Assembly (NCBI GenBank): GCA_025677815.1
Contig: JAIXMP010000022.1
Span: forward strand, 186,001-250,000
DNA from: Phascolomyces articulosus
Taxonomy: Eukaryota > Mucoromycota > Mucoromycetes > Mucorales > Lichtheimiaceae
Direction of reading: 5' to 3'
DNA: 64,000 bases
This document shows positions 23,213 through 35,973 of this stretch, one piece after another. The stretch's first letter is position 1, and each line of letters begins with the position of its first letter. The position numbers and the translations under genes were made by a program. The notes below the pieces were generated by a model, which was given only the letters and a program-made list of their open reading frames with translations, was not told the DNA's origin and made no database searches.

Positions 23213-23986
23213 TCTTCGAACAAAACAATTGATAAGAGTCTCATTGATAATGTACAAGTGTATGCTAATAGGTGATGTTGCCCATTTATGAATGCTTCCA
23301 TCCGAGTTTTTTTTTTATTATGCTGCTGCTCTCTTCTACTAACCAGGTTAGTTTCCCTAGTCAGGAATATTCACCCATTATTATGTATTTCAGTTTGATT
23401 CTCCAGTACGTAAGTATTTAAAATGACTGTTAATGTAAAATTTCCTTTTGAGAAGCAATAAAAGAAAATATGATATATCGACAGTGAATGAGCTTAAAGA
23501 TATTATGAAACACATACATATTATTGTAGCTACGGTAATATCGGGTGATCTATTATTTGATTTCTCATTATGTAATGTTTCCCAATGTTGTTGGTCATTT
23601 AATGATATCGTATGATTAAAACTCATTACGGGATGAGCACAGTTTAATATATAATTAGGACAATAAGTTGGATACATATAAAATCAAGTTGATCTGGTAA
23701 TATGAGTATTTTTTTCCAATATACACAAAGGTGGAAAGGGTGCAAATTATTAAGTGATAGAATCAAAAAACAAAAGTAGAACTGTGACAAAGAGAACTAA
23801 AGCTTCTTGTTTTCTGAGTAAAAAAACAGAGTTTGTTGTTTGTGTACCATCTGACAACTTGAACCAGCATATAACATTCGGAGATGGCTACATTGTTTTG
23901 CAGTACAGTGTCACTGAACCAAAACCTTCTCTCTTTTTATTCCCTATTTTTATTCTCGGTGTAAAAAGTATTACAACACAAAAGTT
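23213..23986. other. Upstream region of the TPR/F-box gene
   Basis: AT-rich sequence with no recognised gene or motif. Small open frames here lack family features. Confidence 0.3.
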
Positions 23987-26577
23987 ATGGAAGTGGTCAA
24001 ACAACTTGGCTTAGCTTTTGGGGCAGATTGGGATTCATTTGGCAGTAGTACTCGAAAATCCTCGACATGGCAACCCCCTTCTGGTAAAGCTTTGACACAA
24101 ACGGAACACAAACAAGCCGTTACCCGTGCAACAACGGCGATAAACGAACTCCAGACTCAGTTGATTGACCTTCTCGATGTACGCTCACGATCGTTTGGAG
24201 AATTAAAAGAATTTGACAAAGCATTAGAAGATGCCTCAGTCATGATAACGACATCGCCTTTGACTGCCAAGGGCTATATTCGAGCTGGCAAGGCAAAATA
24301 GCTGGGCGTTGAAAAGGGAGAGAAAAGAGAAAGAAGACCGGAAGTTGAAAGAAGTGCATTTAAACTAATAAGAAATCTACTGGTATTCATATTTATTAGG
24401 TCCATATTTTACAAGATCGATATGATGAAGCAATATGTACCTATCAAAAAGGACTTAGTATGATACCCAAAACTGATAATCCAGGCCACAAACGACTGAA
24501 AGCCTTGGTTGAAAACGCAGAAAATACACTCGATAAACGCGCAGCTGAGCATGCTAAACGGGGTGATTTTGAAGGTGGACTTTCAATAGCACGCGAACTA
24601 GTCTATGCCGCTCCACAATCTGCGAAAGGATTCCTTCGTGCAGGAGAAATTTATTGTATGCAAGGCAAAAGTAACCTTGCCGTAGAAATATATGAGCAAG
24701 GGTTAGAATCATTATCATCAGCGTCACCATCAACAGAAGACTCTCGATATAATTTACTTGCAGAAGAGCGTGTCAAGGCATTGGCACAAGCTGAAACACA
24801 GGTGGATTTCCTTGGGACACTTCCTTTTGAAATACTAGCCTATATCTTGCCCTTATTATCCACAGCGGAACTGGTCGAGTGTGGATCGGTATGTCATCGG
24901 TGGCGCGAACGCGTCATACAGTGCAACGAAGCCTGGCGGGAGGTGACACTAAAATGTTCTGATGATATTATATTGGTGTCGCCAGTCACTGCGCATATAC
25001 GAAAACTTTGGTTAAATTTATTGGAAGATTGGGAACTTGAAGAATTTTTGGATAAGATGGTAATTCATGGGAATATTAGGCACCTGGATTCTTTTGGTAT
25101 GCAAATTTTTTTGTACATGTTACTTAGGAAGTGAAGGAGGGAAAGCAAGTAAAAAGAATGATGATATTTTAGTGAGCCACTGATATTCAATTCACCTCCG
25201 TCTTGCCATTTCCAACATTTTTTTTTAGCTATTGAAAGTGGTGTCCAGCTCAATCCAGCATTTTGTATGGATGTTATTCTTCAATCTCAAAGTGGATATT
25301 CGTTAACTGAACTCTATATCTCCATCGATACTCTCGAAACCGTACCAATACTTGGTTATGTCTTATCGGAATGCCCAAATCTTACACATTTAACCTACGA
25401 AGCACCAGATTTTGATCGTATCATCAATACAGCACCATTACCAGATCAATGTAACATTACCCATTTACGACTCAATACATTCTTGGATACATTAATACAC
25501 CGGACAGAATTGGAACCCATATTAAATACATGTCCCGAGTTACGTTGTCTTATTATTGATCGATGTGCACCTAGTGCACTTCAAGCAGTTCATCAAGTCT
25601 GCCCCAATGTATATTATCTACATTACGGTTCTCACGACGATGATATATTTGATATTGGTCAATTGACACCTTGGGATTGGCCAGTGATACCCAAAAATAC
25701 ATCCAAAGCGACTGCTGGAGCACGTTATATTTCTATTGCAGCAGAAGATGCGAAGATAAATCGTCGAGATGTCATTGCCTTATTGAACAAGAATACAACA
25801 ACGCTGGAGGATGTACATTTGAACGTTCGACTAGACGAAAGTCGATTTATTTATACACCTGTTTGGGAGCCACTAAATGTATATGGTGGCGAGCGACTAC
25901 GAAAATTTGAATGCACCCTTGGTTGTCGTACATCGGTATTAGCTTCTATTTTTTATCGATCACCGGCATTGGAAACTATTCTTATCCAAGATATGCACTA
26001 TGTCACCGATGCAATTTTCACCAGCTTGGTTGATTTACCGAATCTCAAATGTTTACGACTCGTTGATTGCCCTGGTCTTAGCGAAGATGGACTCGTGTCA
26101 TTTTTTGAGAAAATGACAACAACAACATCATCCCAACAACAAAATGCAAAGAAACGTATTAGCAGCACTTCCCGTCATCATTACAAAGAAATTGTTTTGG
26201 AAGAATTCGAATTTGCAGATATGCCCAGTATGACCGATCATAGTTTGAATACTCTATTGAATATCAAGAGCTTACGGAAATTATCTTTGACACGATGTAA
26301 CTCAGTTACTGGGATTGGACTTAATGAATTTATGGACAAGATGCGAGACCATAGTGTATCAGGACAAAATGATGGTATAGAAGAGTTGAATTTTATGCAA
26401 ATGGATGCAGTGACAGATTTGACATTATGCGCCCTAGGTGCTATTGAAGGATTGAAACGAGTTAAACTTAGTTTGTTGAATGGTGTGACAGATCGAGGAT
26501 TAGTTAGTCTTGCTTGTGATTTTGAAAATTATGAGCACATCAATGGTACAAGTACTATTGTTTTACGTCGATCTTAA
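23987..26577 (+). CDS. TPR/F-box/LRR protein, Dia2/Pof3-like SCF adaptor
   Basis: Model: join(23987..24292, 24400..25096, 25229..26577), 783 residues. The N-terminal third holds TPR-like helices (KEFDKALEDA, KGYIRAGKVHILQDRYDEAI and GFLRAGEIYCMQGKSNLAVE). An F-box follows at about 238-280 (LGTLPFEILAYILPLLSTAE, then VCHRWRERV), then leucine-rich repeats to the C-terminus (LKCLRLVDCPGLSEDGL; LRKLSLTRCNSVTGIGL; LKRVKLSLLNGVTDRGL). TPR + F-box + LRR is the architecture of budding-yeast Dia2 and fission-yeast Pof3, SCF subunits acting at replisomes and in genome stability. The first intron needs a GC donor (AAG|GCAAAA). That join gives exact TPR spacing and avoids the TAG at 24299. The second intron is standard, GTATGC to TTTTTAG. 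Confidence 0.82.
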
Positions 26578-27206
26578 CTTATTACATATACATATTATAC
26601 ATATACCTCATCATAATTGTATTATAAATACCACTTCTCTTTTTTTGTATTTTTTTTATAAATATTAAATATATAATATCAATATGTATACTTTTGATCC
26701 TGCGGTATATACTATAAAATTATCCATATGGACTGTTGATGCATAATAGAACGAAGACAATAATTCTATATCTGGTAGAGAACGTGCTGCCAAGCTATTT
26801 TTCTAGTACGAAGTGTTGTTGTACAATTTGGGTGCTGACAATCATGTGGCGTAAATACACGCAGGTTTTTAAATATATCAAATAACAATAATAATGTACA
26901 GCCATGTAAATACTAGAGATTATTTAAATATATTTATAAGTAACTAAAGCGTTATTAAAGTGCTTTCTATTATTATTATAACAAGAGAATATGGCAAAAG
27001 CAGAACTGAGTTTTATACTTGGTATTTCAAGTTATCCACCAACAATCATGACGTAACCAAAAGAGCATTTTTTTTCCTATACACAGCAACACATAACACA
27101 GCACATTTTTCGTGAACCGCAGCCAAACCATCTTTCACGCGTAAGAAAAAAAAAAGTCTTTTGCTGGCTTCTCTCTTTTTTGACGGCAAACAACGAAAAT
27201 CAACTT
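26578..27206. other. Intergenic and promoter region of the importin beta gene
   Basis: AT-rich sequence between two genes on the same strand. A CACGCGTAAG at about 27136-27145 contains ACGCGT, the core of MluI cell-cycle box type elements; function here is unproven. Pyrimidine tracts precede the transcript start side. Confidence 0.3.
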
Positions 27207-27377
27207 GTAAGTTTCTTTCTTTATTTCTTTCTTTTTTTACCTTTTCTTCAAACTTTAATCAACTCCAAAAAGTAAGATCTCAAAGGACAACAATTTATAA
27301 TTGCTTTGTTCTCTTTTTTTTTATTTTTCATTTTTAATTATTTGTTCTGACAGTTTCTCGAGAATTCCACAGTCGCT

Positions 27378-30300
27378 ATGGACGTAGCTAATCTTCTCGC
27401 ACATACACTTTCACAAGGTAACTTAGTTTTTATATGAATGGGCGTGTATTTTTTTTAAAAATTCTATTGGATGGAATGGATCCATTTATTGATTTTTTTT
27501 TAAAAAAATTTTATAGATCAGGCTCTTCGCGAAGATGCTACCCAAAAGCTTCAACTGCTTGCTCAGGAGAACTATGTAAGTTATAATACTATATATAATT
27601 TTGATTTAATTGGAGTAAAGGAGTTCGTTATTGGTAAAAATAATGGTATTAATAAAAAAAAACTCAATTAATTTATAGGCCCAATATTCTCTCATGTTGA
27701 TTCAGCAAGTGGCCAATGATCAAGCTGAAGATACAATTCGAATGGCAGCTGGTCTTGCTTTAAAAAACAGTTTGTCCGCCAAGGTATGTCGTTGTTTTTT
27801 CTTTCATTCGTTTTTTTTTAAATCAGATTGCTATCTTTTTACTTATTGTACCATTTTTGTTTTTATTAAATAGGAATATACTCGTAAAGAAGAACAAACA
27901 AACCGATGGTTACAAGTTGATGCAGATACCAGAAATCAAGTCAAGCAAGGGGTATTGTGTGATTTTTTAGTATAGTATAGTCATTGATTAAAATATGGGT
28001 TATTTAATAATTTTTTGTGTTTATTGTGTTTTTTTTGTAGGCTCTTCTTACTCTTGCGACACCAAGAAAATTAGTTGCCAACATTGCTGGTCAGGTAAAA
28101 ATATATAAAAAATTAGTTTCCTTTTTTTTAAAATAATGACTACTGACTCTTTTCTTTATAAAAGCTTATTGCTGCTATTGCAGAAATCGAATTACCTTTG
28201 CAACAATGGCCCGATTTAATCCGTATTGTTCTCGAAAATGTCACAAACACCGATAATGCAGCTTTAAAGATGGCGACGCTCCAAGCTATTGGTTATGTTT
28301 GCGAAGCAACAGTAAGAATACAGCGATATGAAAAGAACAAAAAGGGGAGGTATGATATTTCATTTATCTAATCTTGGATATTTTTTTCTGTTAGGATCCT
28401 GTCTGTTTACAACGTCAATCGAATGAAATTTTAACAGCTGTCGTTCAAGGAGCACGAAAAGAAGAACAAGAGTAGGTTTAAATGATCTTACCTTTTCTGT
28501 TGGATCATCCGGGCTCTGATTCAAAAATTTACTCAATATATTCATCTTTTTCAATTTCATATAGTCAAGAAGTTCGTCTAGCTGCCATTCGTGCCCTTAA
28601 CAATTCACTTGAATTTGTCAAGGAAAACTTTGAACGTGAAGGTGAACGTAATTTCATTATGCAAGTTGTATGTGAAGCTACACAAAGTCAATCGAGTGAT
28701 GTACAAGTAGCAGCATTTGAATGTCTTGTGCGAATCATGCAACTTTACTATGATAAAATGCGTTATTATATGGAAAAGGCATTGTTTGGCGTAAGTATTT
28801 TTTATAATTGGTGGAGTGTTGAGCTTACAAAAAAAAGACTTCAATCACTGATATTGGGATATATCTATAGCTTACTGTTGCTGGTATGAACAACCAAGAA
28901 GATGAGAAAGTTGTACTTCAAGCTATTGAATTCTGGTCTACAGTTTGTGATGAAGAAATTGAATTGAAGGAAGAGGCCCTTGAGGTAATATATATATATA
29001 TATATGTTATTACCATTGGTTTGTATGAATTTTTATTGGAGCGAGTGACTAAAAAGGGCTTTTGTTATTTTTATATGGATAGGCTGCGGAAATGGGAGAA
29101 ACCCCAGAGCACAACCTGTACAACTTTGCTGAATATGCAACTGGTGATATTATGCCCGTTTTATTATGGTTGTTGACAAAGCAAGAAGAAGATGAGGATG
29201 AAGATGAATGGAATGTTTCTATGGCAGCAGCTACTTGTTTGTCTCTCTTTGCCCAGTGTGTACGTAATAATGTAATTGGTCCAGTTGTGCCTTTTGTCGA
29301 ATCTAAAATCCAAAACACTGATTGGCGATACCGTGAAGCGGCTGTTATGGCATTCGGTTCTATTTTGGATGGTCCCGATGATACAGTATTGATGCCACTT
29401 GTAGATCAAGCATTACCTACTTTAATTAACATGATGACAGATCCTGTTGTGAATGTCAAGGATACTGTTGCTTGGACTTTGGGTCGTGTTTCTGAACTTC
29501 TTATCCAATGCATCAAGCCTGATATCCATCTTCGTGATTTGGTTTCTGCCCTTGTTCTTGGCCTCCAAGATAATCCACGCATTGTTGGTAACTGCTGTTG
29601 GTCCTTAATGAACTTGGCAGAACAATTGGGTCCTGCTATCGGTGAAGAAACACCAACATCAGCACTTTCCATGTATTTCGAAGGCATTTCAACTGCCCTT
29701 TTACAGTTTACAGAACGTGCAGATAATGAATCTAACTGTAGAACTTCTGCTTATGAAGCCATTTCCTCACTTGTCATGTTCTCTGCCAATGTAAGTATCC
29801 CATATCTTTTCTTTTTTTTGTATTTTTTTTTGTCGATGCATGTTTTTATTTTTGCATTATTTACCATCAAATATATTTATTATTTTTTTAGGATTGTATT
29901 CCTATGGTCCAAAATATTGCATTAACGATCTTGGATCGTTTGGATCAAACTATTGCCATGGAGAACCAAATTATTGGTGCAGATGACAGAGCTGAACATA
30001 GTGAATTACAATCTAGTTTGCTCGGTGTACTTACTGTAAGTTATCCCAAAAGAAGAACGGTATTTTTCTTTTGTTTATCTTTCTCACCAAATTAAATTTA
30101 TTTTATACGATTTGATAGAACTGTATCCGTCGTCTTTCACGGGATATTGCATCTGTAGCAGACCGTATTATGACTGGATTACTTCACCTTCTTAACAGCA
30201 CATCAAAACAATCCACCATCACAGAAGATGCATTCTTAGCTATTGGTGCAATGACGAGTGCATTGGAGGCTGACTTTGCACGATATGCTGAACCCTTTGT

Positions 30301-31218
30301 ACCTATTTTATGTACAGCATTGCAAAACCCTGCCGAATATCAGCTTTGTTCCATTGCCGTGGGACTGATTGGTGATTTATGCCGTGCATTGGGTGAAGGT
30401 GTTACCGTCTACTGCAATACATTTATGCAACTCCTTGTATCCAACTTGCAAAGTCCAGTATTGCATCGCACCGTCAAACCAAATATTCTTTCTTGCTTTG
30501 GCGATGTTGCATTGGCCATTGGTGAAAAGTTTGAACCTTATTTGGATGTTGTCATGATGGTTCTTCAACAAGCTGGAAGTATGCGTGCCGAAAAGGATAA
30601 CTTTGAAATGATTGATTATGTGAATACACTTCACGAAGGCAATGTAGAAGCATATGTTGGTATTGTTCAAGGCTTTTCTGGTTCACAAAAGGGTAAGAGG
30701 GATCAGATGTTTACTTTGTTAAAGATAAAAAGCTGTTGGTAAAAGAAACATGTGAACTTAAGAATTATTTATATTAGTGGCAGTTCTTTTACCGTATATG
30801 CAAGGCATCTTCCACTTTATGAATGCATTGGCATTGGATCCTAACCGGTCAGATTCCTTAACAAGGGCATTAATTGGTCTTTTGGGGTAAACATTTTATT
30901 TTATTCGATGAATAATATAATATTGAAAAAAAATACAAAAAGCTTAATTAATTTATTTAAAACAAATATATAGTGATTTGGCTGATGCATTTGGACCACA
31001 AATTAAACAATTCCTTCAAGCTGAATGGATCCCTCATCTTCTCCGAGAAGCCAGAACAAGTCGTCACTATGGCACCTCTACCAAGGAGACTGCACGATGG
31101 GCTAAAGAAGTAAGTGAATATATAGGAATATCATTTGGAATAATATCTGTGGAGAATCTGGTTATAACTCAACCAAATTTATAATCAATGTTAGATGGTC
31201 AAACGGGCCGCTCAGTAA
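27378..31218 (+). CDS. KAP95: Importin subunit beta-1 (karyopherin Kap95)
   Basis: This nuclear import receptor binds importin-alpha/cargo and Ran and is built of HEAT repeats. Fifteen coding exons: 27378..27417, 27517..27575, 27679..27783, 27874..27951, 28041..28094, 28165..28311, 28395..28471, 28565..28790, 28871..28984, 29083..29790, 29892..30035, 30119..30692, 30778..30886, 30974..31109 and 31195..31218. They total 864 residues, against 861 in yeast Kap95. Recognisable blocks are MDVANLLAHTLSQDQALRED at the start, GLALKNSLSAK, AIEFWSTVCDEE, the acidic loop QEEDEDEDEW near 335 that contacts Ran in this family, DWRYREAAVMAFGSILDGP and VAWTLGRVSELL. A probable 5' UTR intron (27207-27353, GTAAGT to GACAG) precedes the start. 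The last exon codes only MVKRAAQ. Confidence 0.95.
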
Positions 31219-32142
31219 ATGAATAATATGACGATATATTATTTCATCGCCAATGACGATGGTAATCCAACAGACAATAAGAAAAAAAGCTTAACATGTC
31301 TTTTAGTATTATTTTAAAGGCTCAATTATCTTTTGCCTTAACCTTTCTTCTAAACCCCCTTCTCAACCCTTCCACTCTACACACACACCCTTTGTAATCA
31401 TAACGTGTACTTTTGCTTTGTTTTTTTTTTCTATATTTACCCTTCTTTGTTCCCCAAATTCCTTTTTTTCTTTCCACAAAAACGTTTCACTTAAATACAC
31501 ACTACACTCTCACACATTTATACAATTATTATCTTTTTACACAAACTCACACTTCCCTTATCCCCACCCTTATCCCTCAACACACACAAAATACACCCTA
31601 CACCCTACTACAAATGAGCATTTTTTTCATAAAATATCACCATCCAACCCATCAAAAAAATCAACCCTTCGCATACAAACTATTTTTATTTGAGTTTCCT
31701 TAAAGATCCATGAAAAATTTATTTTCAAAGATGGTCCCTTATATATAAATACATAAATATACAAAATCCAAATAATAGAATGTCTTTTTTTTAAGAATAT
31801 ATAAATTCATATACATGGATACATACACTAAATACACACATACACTTAAAACACACACATACGTAAAAGCATTAACCCAAGCTTCAATACTAATGCCAAA
31901 TTTAAGAAAATGTAAAATAATAATTGAGAGTTTATAAAGATCCTTTTATTTTGGACAGAGTTCATTACACGTTGAGAAAAGTTCGATGAATCTGAGAAGA
32001 GGGGAGGAACACACATTTGGACCAAAAAGAATTTGTTTTTTCTTGTAAAAAAATATATGCCACCGCACGCAACAACCGCAGAAACTTTTGTAACTGTCGA
32101 CCTTCCCATTTCAAACGTGGTGAAAGGTAGTGAGCATCTCGT
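31219..32142. other. Intergenic between convergent importin beta and eL41 genes
   Basis: Contains an extended pyrimidine-rich, purine-poor stretch (about 31330-31640) with CACACACCC-like runs and no credible gene; two overlapping open frames there are compositional artefacts. Downstream are short AT runs. Confidence 0.4.
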
Positions 32143-32306
32143 TTATTTGGATCTAGCTCGCATCTTTCTTCTCTTGGCTTTGAGACGTCGTTGGCGTTTC
32201 TTTTTCCATTTATCTCTCACTATTATAAATAATGGATTGTTAATATCGATGCATCGTTATAGACTGGATGGATGAATGGATGGATGGATCATATATAATA
32301 CATACT
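32143..32306 (-). CDS. RPL41: Ribosomal protein eL41 (25 aa), start codon split by an intron
   Basis: Model: complement(join(32143..32219, 32306)). Exon 2 reads, after TG, R-D-K-W-K-K-K-R-Q-R-R-L-K-A-K-R-R-K-M-R-A-R-S-K then TAA. This is the near-invariant eL41 peptide (consensus [20 protein letters not shown] followed by RARSK). No ATG lies at its head. Instead TTTATAATAG precedes TG, and 86 nt upstream CATTACAAGA|GTATGT supplies the A. Splicing gives CAAGATGAGAGATAAATGG, so the ATG is assembled from A and TG across the junction. An ATTAAC branch-like site precedes the acceptor. eL41 is a structural component of the large ribosomal subunit sitting near the intersubunit bridge. The gene is far too short for ordinary ORF calling, and the identification rests on the peptide match. 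Confidence 0.93.
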
Positions 32307-33263
32307 CTTGTAATGGATGGATCAAAGAGGAGGTTCATCCTATCTGCACCTCCCATGTTTTCTTTTAGGTTTCTCAGGAATCAAAACTCAGCTGATAATC
32401 GTCCGCTAACTCCTGTCCGTCATTATAATTTTTCTTATTTGCCACTGGTAATGATTGTAATAGCATTTTGCATTGAATCTGTTTTTCTTTCTATAATCTT
32501 TATATATTTATATATTTACATATATATATATATATATGCATTTTCAGGTGAAATGAAATGTACTATATGATTTATTAATAACATCTTAAAAACAGCTCTA
32601 TTTCATATAAAGAATTCACTAGGAATCAATCTTGAATGTGAAACTTACGGGTTCAAGACTAAACAAACCTATGCTCACCCATGATGCATCAGAAAAACAG
32701 AATATAACTTTATAAGAGAAGAATAAGATGAAGAATTGTTTCAAAGGTGGAGAACAAGTAGAATGTTTAATAATCAGTATATGAATTCTTTCTTTGTATC
32801 CAACAAATATATATATTCAATAATAATTTTTAAGTAACAACCAGCATATATATTATAAAAAAGGAAAACATGATTATAATTCCAAACAAACCATAATAAC
32901 AACATGATTAATAGGCGATATCGCAAATTCAATAATGAATCACTTATTATTTAAACTTCTGAAAGCTAGCTCTATATAGTGTATTAACATTTTTTCCATC
33001 CTACTAATAACATTTAAAAAATAACACAAGATTATTAACAAATTCAACAATAAAAGGTATTTGCTATATTAATTTCTAAAACACTATTTTGCACGACACT
33101 GTTTAATGAAACTATATTCGGTCGAAAAGAAAAAGAACATTTAATATTATATGTAATATTGTAAATAGGTAAAACTACATCACAATAGGAGTGTTGTTTA
33201 TAATGTTTTATTGATAAAGATCATCTTTAAAAGATGTTCGACATATATCAGGCGAGGGTGTTA
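32307..33263. other. Upstream region of eL41 and AT-rich spacer
   Basis: TGGATGGA-type short repeats (about 32263-32290) fall inside the eL41 intron and continue near its 5' end. An (AT)n run lies at 32519-32537. No further gene was recognised to 33263. Confidence 0.3.
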
Positions 33264-33779
33264 TTAAATGCCTAAAATAGCGAGTTTATTGGAAATGGCT
33301 TCAATACCTTGTTGGATTAATCTTCTGGTGAAAAACAACGCTAAAGTGTGTATACTGTTATTGGTTTGAAACTCCTGTAATGTAACCCGTCTACGTACAT
33401 CGATTGTTACCCGAGACAATCTAACATCTTGTAGATGCTGTAACATAGATAGTTTGTTGGTTGTATTTTGTAGTTTTCCTGTGATCAGCAATAGTTGATT
33501 TTTGCCTCTGATCAGTATATTCCTTAGATTAGAAGCATATGCCACAGCAATAAACGAAGAGTAGATTATACCAGTACACCCCATATTCTCTACACTCCCT
33601 AGATATTTATATTCTTGTTGACTAGCGGCATCATTATCCACCATAATTCTAATAATAAATATACCAAGCTTGTTGAGGTTTTTGAGGAAGTTCGATCTCT
33701 TCACAATCACAAATCCAATGTATTCATTAAAAGATAAACATAGTTCCCCGGCAAGATCACATTTATTCCATGGTATCAA
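33264..33779 (-). pseudogene. Unassigned open frame, possibly an F-box/LRR C-terminal fragment
   Basis: A 171-codon frame is open but its head has no ATG; the first ATG in frame is at 33644. It begins 69 bp past the stop of the LIM gene on the same strand. The text (LSMLQHLQDVRLSRVTIDVR, then TLQEFQTNNSIHTLALFF) resembles the irregular leucine-rich C-terminal parts of fungal F-box proteins, but no F-box is present. It could be a terminal exon, a truncated copy or chance; I favour a remnant. Confidence 0.3.
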
Positions 33780-33847
33780 ATTCTTTTTTAATAATAATAA
33801 TAATCATTAAAGTGATATAATTTATAAAAGTATGCGAATCACAAGAC

Positions 33848-35626
33848 CTATTTTCGGCCACACATCTTGCAAATTAATTCACCTGGTGCACCTTCCTGCC
33901 ACATGCCTATAATAATGGAGTAGTTTTTTTTGTTGGACATGATCAGTGAGTATGGGGTTTCAGTTAAAATACATTCATCAGAAAAAAAGCCAAGTCGATG
34001 ATATATATACCTGGTACTCGAACACTTAATATTTTGCTACATCTTGCACACTGGAAATGATGAGGATGGTATTCTTTTCCAAAAGCTGAAGAATATCTTC
34101 CATCGATAGCAACTCCACATTGTTGACATAGTTTTGCATTGCTATTCAGAGGGTTCTTGTAATGGATTTCACAGAACGGTTTATTATTTCGTTCATAAAA
34201 TGTGACAGATTCAAAGGATTGGCCACAATCCTGAAAAGAGAATTATTATATATTTGGTTAAGGGTCAATTTCTCCGAAATAGGGCTATCCATTTCATCTA
34301 CTTTTTCTTTGTTTCTTTTTCTTTCATTTTCTCCATTGATCATCTTATGTTCTTCCAATCCATTTTAATGGATATCATACATACCGAACACACAAAACAA
34401 TCCTTATGCCATTCGCCACCTAATGCACCTACTATTTCGCCAGCAATATATTCGCCACAGCCCATACATTTGTGTCCAAATTTGGCTTGATAATCCTTTT
34501 CACAATAGGGGTGACCATCATGAACCATAAATGAACTTGTTGCATCAAAAGGTTTGCTACATCCTCGACAAAAAAAGTGACCCACGTGATAAAATTTGCC
34601 CAATGCTTCGATGGATTGATCCTCAATAGGTGTATTACAGTAATCACAGCGCTTGCTAAAGAGTTCATGGTAGTCAAGTGCGCAGTAAGGTTGACCATCC
34701 ATAGAATAAAACGCAACATGTTCAAGATCTTGTTTACAATGCTTGCATTTGAAACAATCCACATGCCACTTGTTCTGACCCACAGTAATGATGGATCCTG
34801 CAATTGGTTTTTTACATCCCGCACAACCGATACCAGTATATAAAGGGTTTGCTACTGACACACGATCATTGTTTGTCACAGGAGGTGATGAAGCAATCAC
34901 TGGTGGCTTCGGTGTTGAAGGTACAGGCGGCGCGGATGATTTTTTGGCAGGAACTGGAGGAGGTAGAGGACGTGAAGAGGATGTGGACGTAGGGGATGCT
35001 GTCACTGGGGGTTTACTTGGAATAGGTGGTGGAAAGGAAGAATTATTGCTCGTATTGGTAGGAGTGACTCGAGGAAAAACTGGTTTGGTTTCAGTACTAA
35101 TCGGCTTTGGTTGTACAGCAGGTGGCGTTACCGTCGTTGGTGCCATAACTGTTGGGGTAGTTGCTGTCGTAGGAGAAGTGGTTTGTTGTCGCCTTCGTGG
35201 TGCCAAAGACGCTTCAAAAGCATCTATTACACCAACTCGATTTGGTTTAGGAGAAGTTACTGAAGAAGAAGCGGTTTGTTGTGATTGTTCTGCAACCACT
35301 GTAGCAATAGTTCCTGTTGCTTGTTGTAAACGTTTCACTTCAGGTTGAATTCCACTAGTACCACCGCTGCTACTACTACTAGTTTCGTTGTAGTCACTAA
35401 GTCGTAACTGTCTTTGCATGGGGTATATAAGATCATTGCGAGCATCTTGCATTGAATTAGACGATGTTTCGTTCGATGTACGCCAAGAAGCCGGTTTCCT
35501 GGCAGGTCTAGGTCCTTTTAGGTTACCACCTGTGGCGGGCCGCGAAGACGACAAAGGTCTCTCGCCAGCACCTTGTTGGTTATTATTATTGGTTCGAGGC
35601 AAATCCTTTAGATATTTATCTGACAT
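33848..35626 (-). CDS. Four-LIM-domain protein, paxillin/Pxl1-like
   Basis: Model: complement(join(33848..33906, 34011..34230, 34385..35626)), 506 residues. Exon joins are phase-exact (1242+220+59 nt). The N-terminal 270 residues are low-complexity, rich in Ser/Thr/Pro, with proline stretches such as FPPPIPSKPP and PLPPPVPAKK that could bind SH3 domains. Four LIM domains follow: CAGCKKPI...; CDYCNTPI...; CMGCGEYI... continuing across the first intron as CSDCGQSF; and CQQCGVAI... ending CKMCGRK at the stop. Fungal paxillin-like proteins (Pxl1) act at polarity and cytokinesis sites with Rho GTPases and actin. That role is inferred from LIM number and the Pro-rich head. The gene is divergent from NDUFV1 with only 347 bp between start codons. 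Confidence 0.9.
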
Positions 35627-35973
35627 CTATCTCGTTTAGCCAATGATAAAAATAAAAAGAAAATGAAACCAAATTATATATAAATAAACCCTTTTCATTC
35701 ATCCTTACCAAGTTCGTCTTTACGTAAATAAGACATAGTTCAAAAGAAAAAGGAAAGAAGTAATCCATTTTTTTATGCTTCAAAAGGTTATTAAGAATGA
35801 AATTACAGCCAAAAAAATTCGGGGCTTCAAATCTGATTTTTGTAACGTCACCTCTTTTGCCAGGACAGTGCTTCTTCTTGCCCAACGATAAACGAAAAAA
35901 CAAAGAGTCTCTTTGATTTCCGGGCGACCCGTCATTTCCTTCCGTCAATAATTTATACTTCCCCACTCTTATA
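35627..35973. promoter_or_regulatory. Short bidirectional promoter region, LIM gene and NDUFV1
   Basis: The two start codons point away from each other across 347 bp, so regulatory sites are necessarily shared or adjacent. The region is AT-rich with a C-rich patch near 35830-35960; no specific factor site is called. Confidence 0.6.

Noticed and set aside
31413..31703. Two overlapping open frames in a pyrimidine-rich stretch
   Set aside because: Nearly all Phe/Pro/Ser/Thr/His from C/T-only sequence; no family and no start context. Compositional artefact in the importin beta 3' flank.
32143..32230. A short ATG frame (MEKETPTTSQSQEKKDAS) overlapping the eL41 exon
   Set aside because: It is the out-of-frame reading of the eL41 coding sequence; the eL41 match is decisive.
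32640..32670. GGTTCAAGAC looked like a tRNA T-loop
   Set aside because: No matching acceptor, D or anticodon stems on either side; no tRNA could be folded.
34788..35348. 186-codon plus-strand frame rich in Gly/Val
   Set aside because: Antisense shadow of the Ser/Thr/Pro-rich exon of the LIM gene, which is supported by domains and splice phase.
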